NCBI GenBank assembly: GCA_001599595.1
Contig: BCHH01000012.1
Location: 1,108,561 to 1,172,560, forward strand
Source of the DNA: Beverwykella pulmonaria
Lineage: Eukaryota; Ascomycota; Dothideomycetes; Pleosporales; Melanommataceae
DNA: 64,000 bases
Direction: 5' to 3'
The notes beneath the pieces were generated by a model. It did not search any database. It was not told the origin of the DNA and was given only the letters and a program-made list of their open reading frames with translations. Positions 11,058-22,614 of this stretch are shown one piece after another. A program made the position numbers and the translations under genes. Position 1 is the stretch's first letter. The number at the start of each line of letters is the position of its first letter.

Positions 11058-11495
11058 TGTGTGATATGGGGGTGTCACACGGGGGTAGGAGGGCGACTCG
11101 CAGCCATGCGATGTCCTAAACAGCAATGCACTAAAGGAGGGAGAAGAATCAAGGTGGAGGTTTGGCAGTAGACTGTTTGCAATTTTGTTGTATCTCGCTA
11201 CTAAACCAAAAATGAAAGAAAGGTAGAAGAAATGCATGATTTCGTTGGGGTGAGGGTCGTGTGTTCGGTGGTCATAATGTCCGTAATTGATCATGAATGT
11301 GATGGTGGTCTGTCTCGTTAATGATTGATCGATGGGCGTCGTATTCGGAACCCCATATATATTCCGCATTGAGTAAAGACGAAGCAAGCAGCTGACAGAG
11401 AAACCAAGACCCGTTCCCTGCACCATGCACCCAAGCCTTCAACCTGTGCCAGTGATAGATTCAAGCGAAGTAGCACTTTTCTACGGCGCACTATG
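11058..11495. repeat. dispersed repeat A, copy 1
   Basis: Shares long diverged stretches with 44970-45450, including GACTCGCAGCCATGC, GAGGTTTGGCAGTAGACTGT and GACGAAGCAAGCAGCTGA. A shorter third copy lies at 17750-17889. Boundaries are approximate. ORFs within it (including a 113-codon minus-strand frame reaching 11659) are not conserved as protein between copies, so I treat it as non-coding or a dead mobile element. Confidence 0.75.
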
Positions 11496-11974
11496 GGATC
11501 AGCCCCATCTCCGTCTAGATCGGGATCTAAATTCTCGGAATAACCGCTATTCACATCGTTCACATTGATTGGCGGCTCGCCAGTACATAACAGTTCGCTG
11601 TATAATGCTTCGCAAAGCGAGCTGTTACGGCTACAAGTTTTGGACTGGGAGTTACTCATGATTTTAATAGATGTAGGAACTATTGAAAAGGGGTTACGTA
11701 GATTTTATCGGCAAGAAGAAGATAAAATGATGAACGGCGGCTAAGTCGTGACAAGACGCTGAAGTTGAAGCGCAAAAAGTATATCGTCCACCCCTTCCTA
11801 TTGCAGACCCCAACTTACGACTTGTGAGCAGCAAGGTTATATTACTATTCTGGTGGTTTGATACATCTCAAATTAACAGAGTCCTAGATTTCAATAGGCT
11901 TGTTGATGCCTTATGGGTTCTCGCCCTACAGATTTGGTAAACAATCTTGGCACGCCTAAACATCCATGTATTTG
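11496..11974. other. intergenic between repeats A and B
   Basis: No supported gene; the start of a 113-codon minus-strand frame overlaps here but has no recognisable domain. Confidence 0.4.
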
Positions 11975-12121
11975 TCACGATGAGGGGAAGCAGTCAATCT
12001 TCTGATGGGTAAATATGTATATAAGGAGTGTGAACGCCGTGAAGAGCTGATTGCTCGCACGACGACTATATATACCCTTGAAAGGGAGCTAGCTAAAATA
12101 GGACATATGGTAGAACACGTG
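11975..12121. repeat. dispersed repeat B, copy 1
   Basis: About 147 bp closely resembling 54993-55140. Shared runs include CTGATGGGTAAAT, ATAAGGAGTGTGAA, GACTATATATACCC and GGACATATGGTA, ending at ACACGTGC. The TATATATA centre and closing CACGTG are conserved in both. Same orientation in both places. Confidence 0.8.
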
Positions 12122-12151
12122 CGACACGTGACAGTATTGACCCTCAGCTCC

Positions 12152-12945
12152 CTAACTGCGTTCAGCTAGGTCTAGCGCTTTGCGAATAGCATGAATCGAT
12201 TCCATCAAGTAATTTTGGCGAGGGACTTCATGTCCGCCATCGTGGACCAGGATCCGTCGCTGAGCTGGATCGCACATCCTGCTCAACTCTTCACCTCCAG
12301 TCGGCGCAGTTGCATCGTTTGATCCCCAAATGTGCAATGTGGGGATTTTAATCAAATTCCCACCAGCTCCGTATACATCCAGCCCCACAATGCTTCCCTC
12401 CATCCTACAGGATGCGCTTGATAGGAAAATCCTGCATTTGAAGGGGGCTTTTGCTTTTGCCCTCGCCACAATCCTGCAGACACTGCTGACGTATACATGG
12501 CGGGTAACACAGCTCCGCCGGAAAATACCAAGATAGTGACAAATATTCCTTCTAATGACACATAATGTAAGCAGAAGTCTGGAGGAAAGAGTGTCCAGAT
12601 GTGTATTCGGTGTGATGTATGTACGGCTGATAAATATATGACAGACTAATTCGTCAGTGTTACATCCGCGTGACAGTATAGTGTCCTGGGCTTGCACATA
12701 ATCATTCAGCTGATTAATGGACCGTTGAAGTGTAGAGAGGCCATGAGACGACGAAAGTAATTCGAGCCCTGATCAAGCATGTTAGCACTAGCTTTTTTTG
12801 GCAGAGGCATGTCCTATATTGTATGGTGATCTACTCAGAATAAAGGAGCATATTCACCTTCAGACATAGGCACCTCCTCGGCAACCTCTATAAACTCATA
12901 CTCACGGTCATCCTCAAGTTCATGCCTCAATAGTGCTAAGGCATT
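12152..12945 (-). pseudogene. FSH1/LovG-like serine hydrolase relic
   Basis: Segments of a serine hydrolase (FSH1 alpha/beta hydrolase family) occur in order on the minus strand but in different frames. The N-terminal LRHELEDDREYEFIEV lies near 12850-12945, LSTLQRSINQLNDYVQ near 12690-12755, the nucleophile region FVTILVFSGGAVLPAMYT near 12490-12545, and a C-terminal part at 12152-12460 (RIFLSSAS, IPTLHIWGSNDAT, HDGGHEVPR with the catalytic His). Frameshifts and stops break it. FSH hydrolases such as LovG release polyketides from reducing PKSs, so its position next to the PKS methyltransferase fragment fits a dead polyketide cluster. Confidence 0.7.
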
Positions 12946-14771
12946 CCATCATTAATCGTTGTGGCAAGCTGTTGCTGTGGGATGCACCACTAACCTATTT
13001 GTGGTTACATCATCTACAGAAGCCGAATTTTAGTGTCCAATTTTTTCTCTCTTCATCCATCATGATAATAACCTAAAAACTCGCCCTTTCTGTTGCTTCC
13101 GTTTCTATGAAGGCATAGGATCCTCATTTTGGCTACAGTTTCCAAAACCTTACTGACAAAACAGAACTAAACGAAAGAATACAACAAAGGGGGTTTAATG
13201 CGGTCCTTTCAAGAATCGTTACAGCAGAACACAATTCGCTGATCACTTTATACATTAGTCATCGAGATGTGCGGTTGTAGGAATTGATGAAGGGACATAA
13301 TGCACGAAGACATTGTCCATAATACTGCTCTCGGGATATAGTCTATATAACAGGCAATTGCTGTTACATATGGATGTGGCATTTGTTGCGGCATTTTTGG
13401 CGGCGTGTTGTGGTACATTAGGCCATTATGCCTGGCTGAAATTGAAGCCTGCATGGTGATTTTCATTGCGGCGTGGGTTGGGTCCTTGGGGGAAGTCGAC
13501 TGGCATTATTGCAAACTCCGCAGCATTCGTACGGCACAGTACGATATTCAACGGTCCTGATGCTTCCAGGCTAATTCGTTCTGCAGTCCGCCTGTGCTCC
13601 GACGATCATCGACCCGCATATGCAACACTTCGATGCGTGTTAGTGGTTCAGCTACGCGCAGACATCGAAGTTGGCTTTGGAATGGAACTCCAGTCAAACC
13701 ATTGAAAACCGTTTAATCGATGAGACTTCAAAATGCTCTATATTCAGCTCAATACTCTTTATCATGATTATTCGTCGTTCCCAGACAGACCCTTAGGGCA
13801 GGAGAAGCCTCATACATATCAGGTCCCGCGGAGCTGCTTGAGCGCATGATTGGTGATGAGACCACGAATGACTCTTCTATCCTTCTGTACGTACTTACAT
13901 ATATATATATCTTTCTTTTGGTAGATAGATACAAAAAAATTGCAACAGAATGCTACCAAACCTCATATTCTTTGTGTACGTCACTCGATACTCTTGATCT
14001 TCCGGTCCAGTGCATTGTTGCCTCGGACATCGCACGGTTGCGAGTCGCTTTTACCCTCCTATCTGTATCTTCCACCTTCTACTACACAACAATAAACAGC
14101 ATATTACTAGCTCAAGCTAGAAAAGGGCTTCTTTAAGCAATTTTCTGATGCAATTAGCAAAGATAATATGGGAGAATGCTTTAGCAATTGCAAGACGCTG
14201 CAGACGTCTAAGTACCTTTTCCTACACTATAAATACTACAGAAAGAAAGAGCAAAGGTGCTAGCAACCTGAGGTCGAATCTCCGAGAACTTCCCCAAGTA
14301 CGCTAGCTAAAATTACTAAATCACTAAAAAATGCGCCCTCAAAACGTTGCCGTAAATTCGTGATTGCGTTTTCAATACATATAAAATACAACTATGTTAC
14401 GGCTCAGCGTTTGACTATTTACTTACGGCTTGTTTTGCCCTACGGGATGTAATGACCTGATTCGCTTGTGCAATATTATGTTAACACTAGCACCTGCTAG
14501 TCTTTGCCGCGTCCCCCCCACCAGCGGGATAGTGAGATCCAAGACATCAACGTGAATCCAACAACCAACAATGAGTACAGCGGGAAACAGGCTAAATGCA
14601 ACACACCGCCTGCACCCTGCCGCCCCTGCCGCCTCATTAGACAAACAGACGACCCTAGGAACTACTAAGTCTATTAAACTTCATCGCCAGCCACACTGCG
14701 AATACCTTTTCAACTCCCATTTGGTAAATCTTTCTTTTTAGTTCTTCTTCATCACCTGATTCTTGGACACA
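12946..14771. other. gene-poor stretch before the GMC gene
   Basis: Several short frames (for example 13466-13705 and 13846-14136) show no recognisable domain. Sequence around 13900-14420 is AT-rich. It may hold unrecognisable remains of further cluster genes. Confidence 0.4.
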
Positions 14772-16753
14772 ATGGTGCTCTATCAGACGCTCCCAGATGC
14801 AGTTCAAGAGGTAGATGTAATCATTGCTGGAGGTAGGTATCAACTTCTCGAAATCATTGAATGAATAGATCATATGACTCACTGCCCGCAGGTGGCACTG
14901 CTGCCTGTGTTATTGCCGCGAGGCTAGCAGACACCAATCCCGAAATGTCCATTTTGGTAATTGAACAGGGTCCGAATAACTTTGATGTGCCAACCATTGT
15001 GCACCCGGCTCTGTTCTTAAGCGGTCTTATGCCTACAAGCAACGCGACCTTGTTCTATCAGGGAAACCAGGAGAGCCAGCTCAACAACAGACAGCTGATA
15101 GTTCCATCTGGAGGTACTCTCGGTGGAGGATCGTCGATAAATCTCATGGTGTACTCAAGGGCGCAACGCGTTGACTTCGACTCGTGGAAGACGCCTGGCT
15201 GGTCAACTGATGAAATGTTACCTTATTTGAAGAAGGCGCGTGTTTCAAGAACTTTCGAACTGTTATAGTCGTAAGAGGCCAAGCTAATACCTTCTAGCTC
15301 GAGACGTATCATGGTCCAGGCCCGAGAGCAGTCCACGGCTTCGATGGTCCCATTAACGTCTCCGGTGGGACATACCGTGCGAATAGGTCTGAACAGGACT
15401 TCATCCAAGCCGCAAGTGAAGTTGGATATCCCGAAATTGAAGATTTAGCAGCCCTTGACTCCAATAATGGTGTCCAACGCGCGTTGCGCTATATCGCGCC
15501 GGACGGTAGGCGACAAGACACGGCGCATAGGTATCTTCACCCGAAACTTCAAAGCGAGAAATATCCAAATCTCCATGTCGTAGTAGATTCTCAGGTGAAG
15601 CGCGTTATTTTCGAAAACAAGAAAGCTTCCGGAGTTGAATACAGGCCTAATCCGAAAGTTCAACTCGACACCGCCTTTCGTACTGTTCATGCAAGGAAGA
15701 TGGTCATTTTGTCTTGTGGAGCCCTGGGGACGCCATCCGTACTAGAAAGGTCTGGCGTGGGTAACTCTGAGATCCTGAAGAAGGCAGGCGTTGAAGTAGT
15801 CGCTGATATTCCTGGTGTCGGTGAAAATTACCAAGATCACCATTTACTGGTATACCCATACCTTTCTAGCTTAAACGAAAACGAGACCGTCGACGCCCTT
15901 GTTGCCGGCCGTGTGGATCCCGTTGAACTGATCAAGCAGAACGCCTCGATTCTTGGTTGGAACGCTATGGACATTACGTGCAAGCTACGACCCACTGACT
16001 CAGAAGTTGCCGCCCTGGGACCAAAGTTCCAGGAAGCCTGGGACGATGAGTACAAGGACAATATGAACAAGCCACTTGCTCTGGGATCTCTCATCAATGC
16101 GTGAGTACATGTTGCCACCACTCACACCTCGTGCGAATTTGACCGTATCCAGGTTCCCGGGCGATCCATCCAACGTACCCGCCGGACAGTACTTTGCCAT
16201 GTCGGTTTTCACCGGATACCCTTACTCTCGCGGATCAATACATATCACTGGGCCAGAACTAGATGACAGGCTTGATTTCACTACGGGGTTCTTCTCTGAT
16301 GCCCATAGCGTAGACATCAAGAAGCACGTATGGGCTTACAAGAAACACCGTGAGATCTTCCGCCGTATGAAAACATACCGCGGTGAGCTGGCTAGCGGTC
16401 ATCCGCCCTTCGCACCCGATTCCAATGCCGCATGTGTCAAATTGAACGATAGTCTGGCTGGCGATGTCCAGGACATTGTTTACACAGCAGAGGACGACAA
16501 GGTGATTGAGGACTGGCTGCGGGAGCACGTGGAGACGACATGGCACTCGCTAGGAACGTGCAAAATGGGGCCGCTCTATGAAAATGGCGTGGTAGACTGG
16601 CATCTCAATGTGTACGGTGTCAAAGCGCTCAAAATTGCTGACTTAAGCATTCCACCGCGCAATGTGGCTGCTAACACTATGAATACAGCGGTGGCTATTT
16701 CAGAGAAGGCAGCTGATATCTTCCTCAAAGAGTTAGGCTTGCAATCAACGTAG
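14772..16753 (+). CDS. GMC oxidoreductase (alcohol oxidase-like)
   Basis: Four exons (14772-14832, 14892-15235, 15298-16100, 16153-16753) give 602 residues. The FAD-binding beta-alpha-beta motif AGGGTAACVIAARLA follows the N-terminus, with SGGTLGGGSSIN later. The C-terminal catalytic pair is His534 (TTWHSLGTCKMGP) and Asn577 (AANTMNT). GMC enzymes oxidise alcohols or sugars with FAD. The block LKK-LETYHGPG resembles alcohol/methanol oxidases. That join requires intron 2 (15236-15297) to use a GC donor; GT donors nearby break the frame. The gene looks intact, unlike the PKS and hydrolase relics upstream; it may be a surviving tailoring gene or have an independent role. No secretion signal. Confidence 0.85.
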
Positions 16754-17749
16754 ATGTGTGAATGCGCTTTCGCAGCTATATATATGCAACTAGTATAGTG
16801 CATACTAAGGGTCGCAAGCGTCCTAGAATATGTCCTATTCACTCCGGCTTTCTCTTAGCAAATGTTTTGACACTGTGATGAACGGAATAGTCCGAGGACC
16901 TGCGAGAAAGGCTAAAATAAATGCACAAAGTTCACTAATAAGGCGCTTATAAGGATGATGTAAGATTCCGGGATTACTAAATGTTGTATTAGTATTTTAT
17001 ATGGCCGCGCGGTTGGATAGCACTTTGGCAGATGTGGACTATCCATGATTCTGCACCAAGCATAATCAAACAGCTGTGACGGGCAGCTATTTGAGCGGAG
17101 AGCTGAAAGTGGGTTGTATTACAAGATAACTAGGTGCCGAGTTGAGGTGGCTCGGCAGTGAGTCTGTATACTCGGCATGATGGTCGCCGTAATAAGCGAG
17201 GCATGTGACAGGATTGTCACAACAGCGGATTTGTCTAGCCTAGATTACGGGAGGGTAAATCGTTTCTCAAGCACAGAAAGAACCCTGTGCTAATAAGTCT
17301 TTCTAGATTATGTCTGGGAGGAGATACCTTTTGACAAAAGTAGTACGCAAGGACGACGACTTGTTCTGCGGATCCCAACATTCTCTCTCCCTTATCCGTA
17401 GTTATAATAATAAACTAGAGTAGCTAATTAACACAACAAGTTTTCTAGAACTTCCTTCTCTTTAAATCTAGGGTTCGCCCTTACTAGTTACACAGATAGT
17501 TGTGACGACTATTCTGCCTCGTTACATGCCCTCGTGTAAACACCTAGCCAGGTCACCTCTACTAGATACCTAGTTACTTGTTGTAAGTAGGATTAGGATA
17601 ACAGAGGGTATTAAAGAGTTATTGTATCTGTGTGTTCGTGGGTGATATGTACAGCTGATATATAGTCCCCTCGATGATGGGTCTGTAACCAAAAAGACGT
17701 GTAGATTATATATTACGAGAATAAATATATATATATTACTGCTTACAGG
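16754..17749. other. AT-rich gene-free stretch
   Basis: No coding frame of note. The part from about 17400 to 17750 is rich in TA steps and resembles a decayed transposon or LTR, but I find no clear terminal repeats or protein remains. Confidence 0.4.
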
Positions 17750-17889
17750 GTCCTAGCTGAGTATATATCATATTGGATGATGACGAAGCAAGCAGCTGAA
17801 AGAAAAGCCAAGACTCCCTCCCTGCACCATGCATCTGAGCTTTCAACCATTGTCTGTGGTGGATTCGGGCAAACTAGCTCTCTTTTCTT
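17750..17889. repeat. dispersed repeat A, copy 2 (partial)
   Basis: Matches the right part of repeat A: GAGTATATATCATATTGGAT, then GATGACGAAGCAAGCAGCTG, CCCTGCACCATGCATC and GGTGGATTCGGG. Corresponds to about 45308-45430 in copy 3. It directly abuts the helicase relic. Confidence 0.7.
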
Positions 17890-17904
17890 TGCTTAAGCTG
17901 CAAT

Positions 17905-18540
17905 CTCAATCTCAGCCTCTAGACCCTCTTTGTTAGCATCATCGTCCCAGTCCTCTGAAACCTTCTTCTTTTTCTTTACCTAGACAGTGAGCCCTTACTT
18001 AACCAAGCCTGCCTTGGTTGCCGTCGACATCATGGAAGCTGTGTTGAAGCCGGAGTTATTTTCAGGGACAAACTTATCTTCCTGTCGCTCCTCCTCTTAT
18101 CGCCCTCCCCTTTTATATCACTTAGATCGGACTCATTGGTCAGATTTATAAAGTTGGACAAACTTGTGACGATGGTGGCAAGGACCATGCTAAAGTCGTT
18201 AAGGACAAACCAGACATAACCGCGGGGGATGCGACTAGCGATTGCGAGAGCAGTGGCATCTCTGTGCATGTAGAAGTCGTACAGGTAAGCATTGAGCGGC
18301 AACTCTGATTCCTCGAGATAAAGACTGACGTAGGGGACCACAGCTTCTTCCAAAAAGGCACCAGAGCGACCAGTGCTGCATGGGTCATGAATAGAGTCAA
18401 ATTTGTCATCATGTCCGGAGAGGACCACGAACGAGGATCGCACTGTCGTACGAGGAAAGCACTACAAGCCTTCAGCAAACTTGGGAACTGAGTCGCTCCT
18501 GCTTTTGACCTGTGTGAGTGGAAGAGTGGTGTCCTCATTG
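17905..18540 (-). pseudogene. C-terminal relic of a DDX60/Ski2-like helicase
   Basis: A minus-strand frame (18030-18443) reads RSSFVVLSGHDDKFDSIHD, then GRSGAFLEEAVVPYVSLYLE, PLNAYLYDFYMH and YVWFVLNDFSMVLATIVTSL. This pattern is what I know from the C-terminal region of fungal Ski2-type DEAD/DEAH helicases of the DDX60 group. A further piece (KKKKKVSEDWDDDANKEG) lies downstream in another frame near 17930-17990. The helicase core motifs are absent and frames are broken, so this is a truncated relic. The family assignment rests on memory of the motif and needs a search. Confidence 0.5.
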
Positions 18541-18710
18541 TGGACATGTTGGTCGACAAACTTCTTCACATAGGCTGTGCTCTAACTCTGTCGATATTTC
18601 TGAGTACAGTGTTGATATCAAGGGATATTACTAACCAAAGATACCAACGCCGCCCTGCAGTGACTCACCACAAGTCTTCCCGCTTTCTCATCCCAACTCC
18701 TCTCTCATCT

Positions 18711-19300
18711 CTACTTACAAAACGGAATCAACAGTGCAATAAACGCAAACACCGCCGCCGGCACCCCAACCCCAATCCCTATCTTAGCCTCCTTACTCAA
18801 CCCCCCACTATCTTTATTCGGCTCCGCAGCGCCATTGTTGCTGACGTTGATGTTGTTCGTGTTAGTATTGTTGTTAGTATTGGTATTGGTATCTCTTTTG
18901 AGCCTGAGCTCGGTGGTGGAGGGAGGAGAAGTTTCGCTGGGAGGCGCGGAGGGTGCATCTAGAGAAGACTACAGTTAGAATTGATTGTTTCTAGTTGCAA
19001 CAATTGCTCTGGGTTTTTGGGTATACCTTCACACTTAACGACCGATATCCTCAACGCCTGCATGGCACGTTCAACCCTACCCTGACTAACTAATTTCGAC
19101 GCGTACGTAGCAATCCACTCCCATTTCTCCGCTACGATATATTTGCAATTAGGCGAAGAGGAATGCAACTCCTGAATCTTTGCATCGTTCAGAAATTTTT
19201 CATCGGAGTAGGCGTGCGCGAGGCTGTAGCATGGCACTGGTGTTGCTGGGGTGATGAGGAGCAGCGAGACCAGGAGCGCCATGAGGAGACGGGCAATCAT
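18711..19300 (-). CDS. small secreted protein with Asn-rich linker and membrane helix
   Basis: Exon 1 is 19027-19300 and exon 2 is 18711-18958, with a 68-nt intron; 173 residues. Order: signal peptide (about 1-21), an ectodomain of about 70 residues with four cysteines, a Ser/Thr/Pro stretch, an Asn/Thr-rich linker (TNTNTNNNTNTNNIN), then a C-terminal membrane helix (GIGVGVPAAVFAFIALLI) and a very short tail. The end has a GTAAGT overlapping the stop; splicing there (18655-18718) would add a basic cytoplasmic tail instead. No named domain. It is divergent from the similarly built gene at 20012-20939. Confidence 0.65.
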
Positions 19301-20011
19301 ATTTGGCGCGAATGGGACCGAAGCGAGAAGATTTGGAGAGTATAATATGAATGGTACGACTGAAAATATAATATTGCCCTTCCAACGAATTCTTAGACTT
19401 TACCGTTATATGTACCTACATACCTAAGAACTTACTACCTCCGACTCGCTTCACCTGGCACAAGGCGCTCTTTTCAGAATGCCCCGCGGATATCCCAATC
19501 CCACCTGAGGCCAGAACCAATCCCAAAAATAGCTTGTCAGTCCTCAATCCTATTCTCCGAAAGAGTCGAACTTAAGCGATGCAGACACAATGCCAAGAAT
19601 CTTTATCGACATCGGTATATACTGACGAGTAGCGGGACAATCCGTTTTCCTCTTGGATGCAGCCGTGTGCTTTTAATTTGCTGATCCAGACAGGGTCTAC
19701 AGGGTAGAAAGTATTGTGATCACCCCAGGATTACCGGAAAAGGAATTGGCCAAGACCGGGCGCCGCCACACGTGCTCAGCTCCTCAGCCTCGTGGTATAC
19801 GAACAGTCTGGTATCTCTCCAGGCTCCTAGTTGGGCTTGATAATGGCTGGACCCTCGTGTTCGAATGTGCATAGGAGCTGACGGTCTAGCCCACGGTCTG
19901 GCTGCTGACCGTGGACTATATCACCCGCACGATGACTGCAAACTACCCCTCCGGAGGAGATTGCTCGCCTGCTGCTCCCATATTCTTCCTCGCGGGCTCC
20001 AAGTCGACACC
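19301..20011. promoter_or_regulatory. divergent intergenic region between two surface-protein genes
   Basis: Likely shared 5' region. Short frames here are shadows; no specific sites identified. Confidence 0.4.
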
Positions 20012-20939
20012 ATGGATTACCAGTGGTCGTTGTCAATCTTGCTCCCCTTCCTCCTGTCAATCTTTCCCCCCCTCATCTCAGCCTCCTTTCCATCCCAGCC
20101 CACAGCCGGCCATGGCATCTCCACCTCAACTATTGGCTTCAGCCCCATTCCTACCGAAGGTCCATATCTCATGGGTTTCTCCTCGCCGTCCGAACAGCAA
20201 GACCTGAAGAGGCTCGCAGCGCGTCAACGAGACCCGGGCGTTTGTGCGTATGTGAGCGGGATTCAAGGTAAGTAGACACGCCCGATGAGATGGTGAAGCA
20301 GAGCTAACGGCATTTAGCGAGTTCTCTAACATGTAGCCCGGGAAAGGAATGTGCGATCAACGTCAATGGCGCTGCGGGTTGCTGTCAAGCCGGCAATATG
20401 GCAAATTGCGTGTTGCCAACCACCTGTTTGCCGGCCAGGAGTTTGGGGTATTGTGACACGTATTGTGCGAATAATCCATATATTCAGAAATGGTACAGCG
20501 ACTGTTCTTCTGCACTCATCTCGATTTCTGAGCAAGTGGCTGATGTTTCGCTAGCAACGGCGCGTACTCGGAATGCTACACCCTCGCCGTGGTATACCCG
20601 AGTACGACTTACTATCAATTCAACTGCTGGCCAACACCAGGCATACTCACCGCCTTGGCTTCGTATACTGATGGGCCAATAAGATCGTCAGCTCCTGTTA
20701 TTACACCGGTTATTGTAACGCCCACAGCTCCAGCTCCATCAGCGACGTCAGGAGGTGGAGGGAACACAAACACGAACAATAACAATAACGAGAATGTCAA
20801 CAATATCAATCTCAACATTGGGGCATCCGCTGTTCCCGCCAGCGCAGGTGGCGCGAAAAGCTCTGGTGCTAAGTATTCTCTAGTTAATGTGTGGCTGGCA
20901 TTCTGCGTTGTTCTGGGCCATCTTTCAGCCCTGCGTTAA
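20012..20939 (+). CDS. Cys-rich secreted protein, probably GPI-anchored
   Basis: Three exons (20012-20267, 20318-20492, 20555-20939) give 271 residues. It has a signal peptide (about 1-25), a Cys-rich ectodomain beginning CAYVSG and continuing LTCSPGKECAINVNGAAGCC, which resembles Cys-rich modules of fungal wall proteins, then a Ser/Pro/Thr region, an Asn-rich linker (NTNTNNNNNENVNNINLN) and a hydrophobic C-terminus after a small-residue stretch (SAGGAKSSGA), typical of a GPI signal. Function unknown; predicted wall or surface protein. It shares architecture and linker composition with its divergent neighbour. Confidence 0.75.
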
Positions 20940-21082
20940 TGAGCGCCCATGGTAGTAGAGGGAGATTAATTTTATTACTTTAGAGGCTAATGATACCTTG
21001 TGCTTGTTGATGGAAGGTTCATGTACTCGGTCTAATGGGAGGTAATGTAATGCTTTCCTTTGCATGGTGGATAGCATCCGTG

Positions 21083-22198
21083 TTACGACTCGCGATGTAC
21101 GTGTAACGGCGAGGCCTAAATCGCAATCAGTCACTCGTTCCCTCCTTCAATGGGTGCTTACCTGATGAGAAGGAAACAACAGCACATCAGCTACTACCAC
21201 ATTCTCCCGTCTTCCAACCGCGAACACAATGACCTCGGCCACATCTTCGGGAGTCAATGGTTCGCATCCTCTGATCACAGTTAGTCACCAGCCATAAGGT
21301 TCGTGGAGCAGAATACTTACGCATATACAGCATCGGCCTTTGCTTGGTCACCGCGGTTGCGAATGGTTGTGAATTCCTGTGGGCTGGATGAGGACTCCCC
21401 TACTTGGGATGAGAAGTGGAGAGCCTACCGTCAATACTTGCCCTGGGTCCACCGTAATTACTCTGATGCGTGTTGCAATCAGCTCCCTCCGGAGGGAGTC
21501 TGTGAAAGATCGAACAGCGGCTTTGCTCGCACAGTACAACTGAGAATCCGTGTTAGCTAAGTCGCGCGTGCCATAGAGACGCAACATGTGAAGAAACTCA
21601 CGGATCCCCCGGCATACGGCTCTCGTCCTGCCAGACTACCCAGCATGACGATATCGCCTTTACCACTACTCGATCGGCCTTTGAAGATGGGTAGAATTGC
21701 TTGGGTCATGTTGATCAGGCCTGTGACGTTCGTTGCCCAAACGTCGCTGATGACGTCCTGTGGGATATCGGGTGCTTCTTCATAGCCAGACATGAAACCC
21801 CTGTACACGGTCTTCAACATCGGATCCAAGACACCACCAGGTTTAGACCTTTGGAGTGCGCCGATGAAGATGCTTTCTTGCGTGATGACTTACGCGTTGT
21901 TGACTAGGACATCGACTCCTCGGAACTCCTCAGGCAGCGCCTCGACCAACCTCCCCACCTCTTCCGGCTTCGAGACGTCTAACTTCACTACGTGCACCTT
22001 AACTCCACTTCCGACCTCGCGCTCTATCTCTTTGGCGATCTGATGCAATCTGTCGATGCGCCGAGCAGTCAAGATCAGCCTGAGGTCCGTCGGAGACGTG
22101 CGAGCGAATTCAAAGGCGATGCTGCGGCCGATGCCAGCACTGGCCCCGGTGATGAGGATGGTCTTGCCGCACAAGTTTCTTGCCATTGAGGCGGACAT
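21083..22198 (-). CDS. short-chain dehydrogenase, YMR226C/YdfG-like
   Basis: Six exons on the minus strand: 21894-22198, 21602-21800, 21429-21539, 21321-21376, 21162-21270 and 21083-21115; 270 residues. The Rossmann motif TGASAGIG (17-24), the NNAG block, SLAG with the catalytic Ser, and YCASK (Tyr170, Lys174) are all present. Overall order matches the NADP-dependent 3-hydroxy acid / L-allo-threonine dehydrogenase group (yeast YMR226C, E. coli YdfG). Intron 1 was set at 21801-21893 because that restores NNAGFMSGYEEAPDI. The last exon codes only 10 residues. Divergent from the MFS gene. Confidence 0.88.
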
Positions 22199-22614
22199 GG
22201 TGCCATTGACCGATCAATGCGCGAGGGTCAAGTGAATTGAGAGTCGAGGTTGAAGTTGACGTTGATTCGTCGGAGCGCCAAGAGAGGCCGGCGCGGGAGC
22301 TAGCCACTGTGTCACACTCAGCACGCCCATTTTGACGTCATGCTTCGTCGTTTCTAGAACCCTGGATCCCGCGACGCCATCAGCGCATGTGAGCGAAGGA
22401 CCTACATACATTCGCCCCCGTGGGCGTGTGTTACTCAAAATATGCACCTCCTTTTATCAAATGCACACCGTTTATCGCGGCGTGGTGGTGGGGCGAATGA
22501 GGGGTAAGCGTCACACCGAATCCTGTCCAGCGCGTAGCGCCGCGATAAGTCGCCATGTAAAATAGACTGCTCGCCACGATCAAAGTCCGCAACACCTCTG
22601 CCATCCTCTATATC
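22199..22614. promoter_or_regulatory. divergent promoter, SDR / MFS transporter
   Basis: About 415 bp between two start codons facing away from each other. No specific sites recognised. Confidence 0.45.

Noticed and set aside
14261..14300. tRNA-like T-loop (GAGGTCGAATCTCC)
   Set aside because: No matching acceptor stem, D-arm or anticodon arm could be folded around it.
17400..17750. Solo LTR or transposon end
   Set aside because: AT-rich and suggestive, but no terminal TG...CA pair, target duplication or coding remains could be shown.
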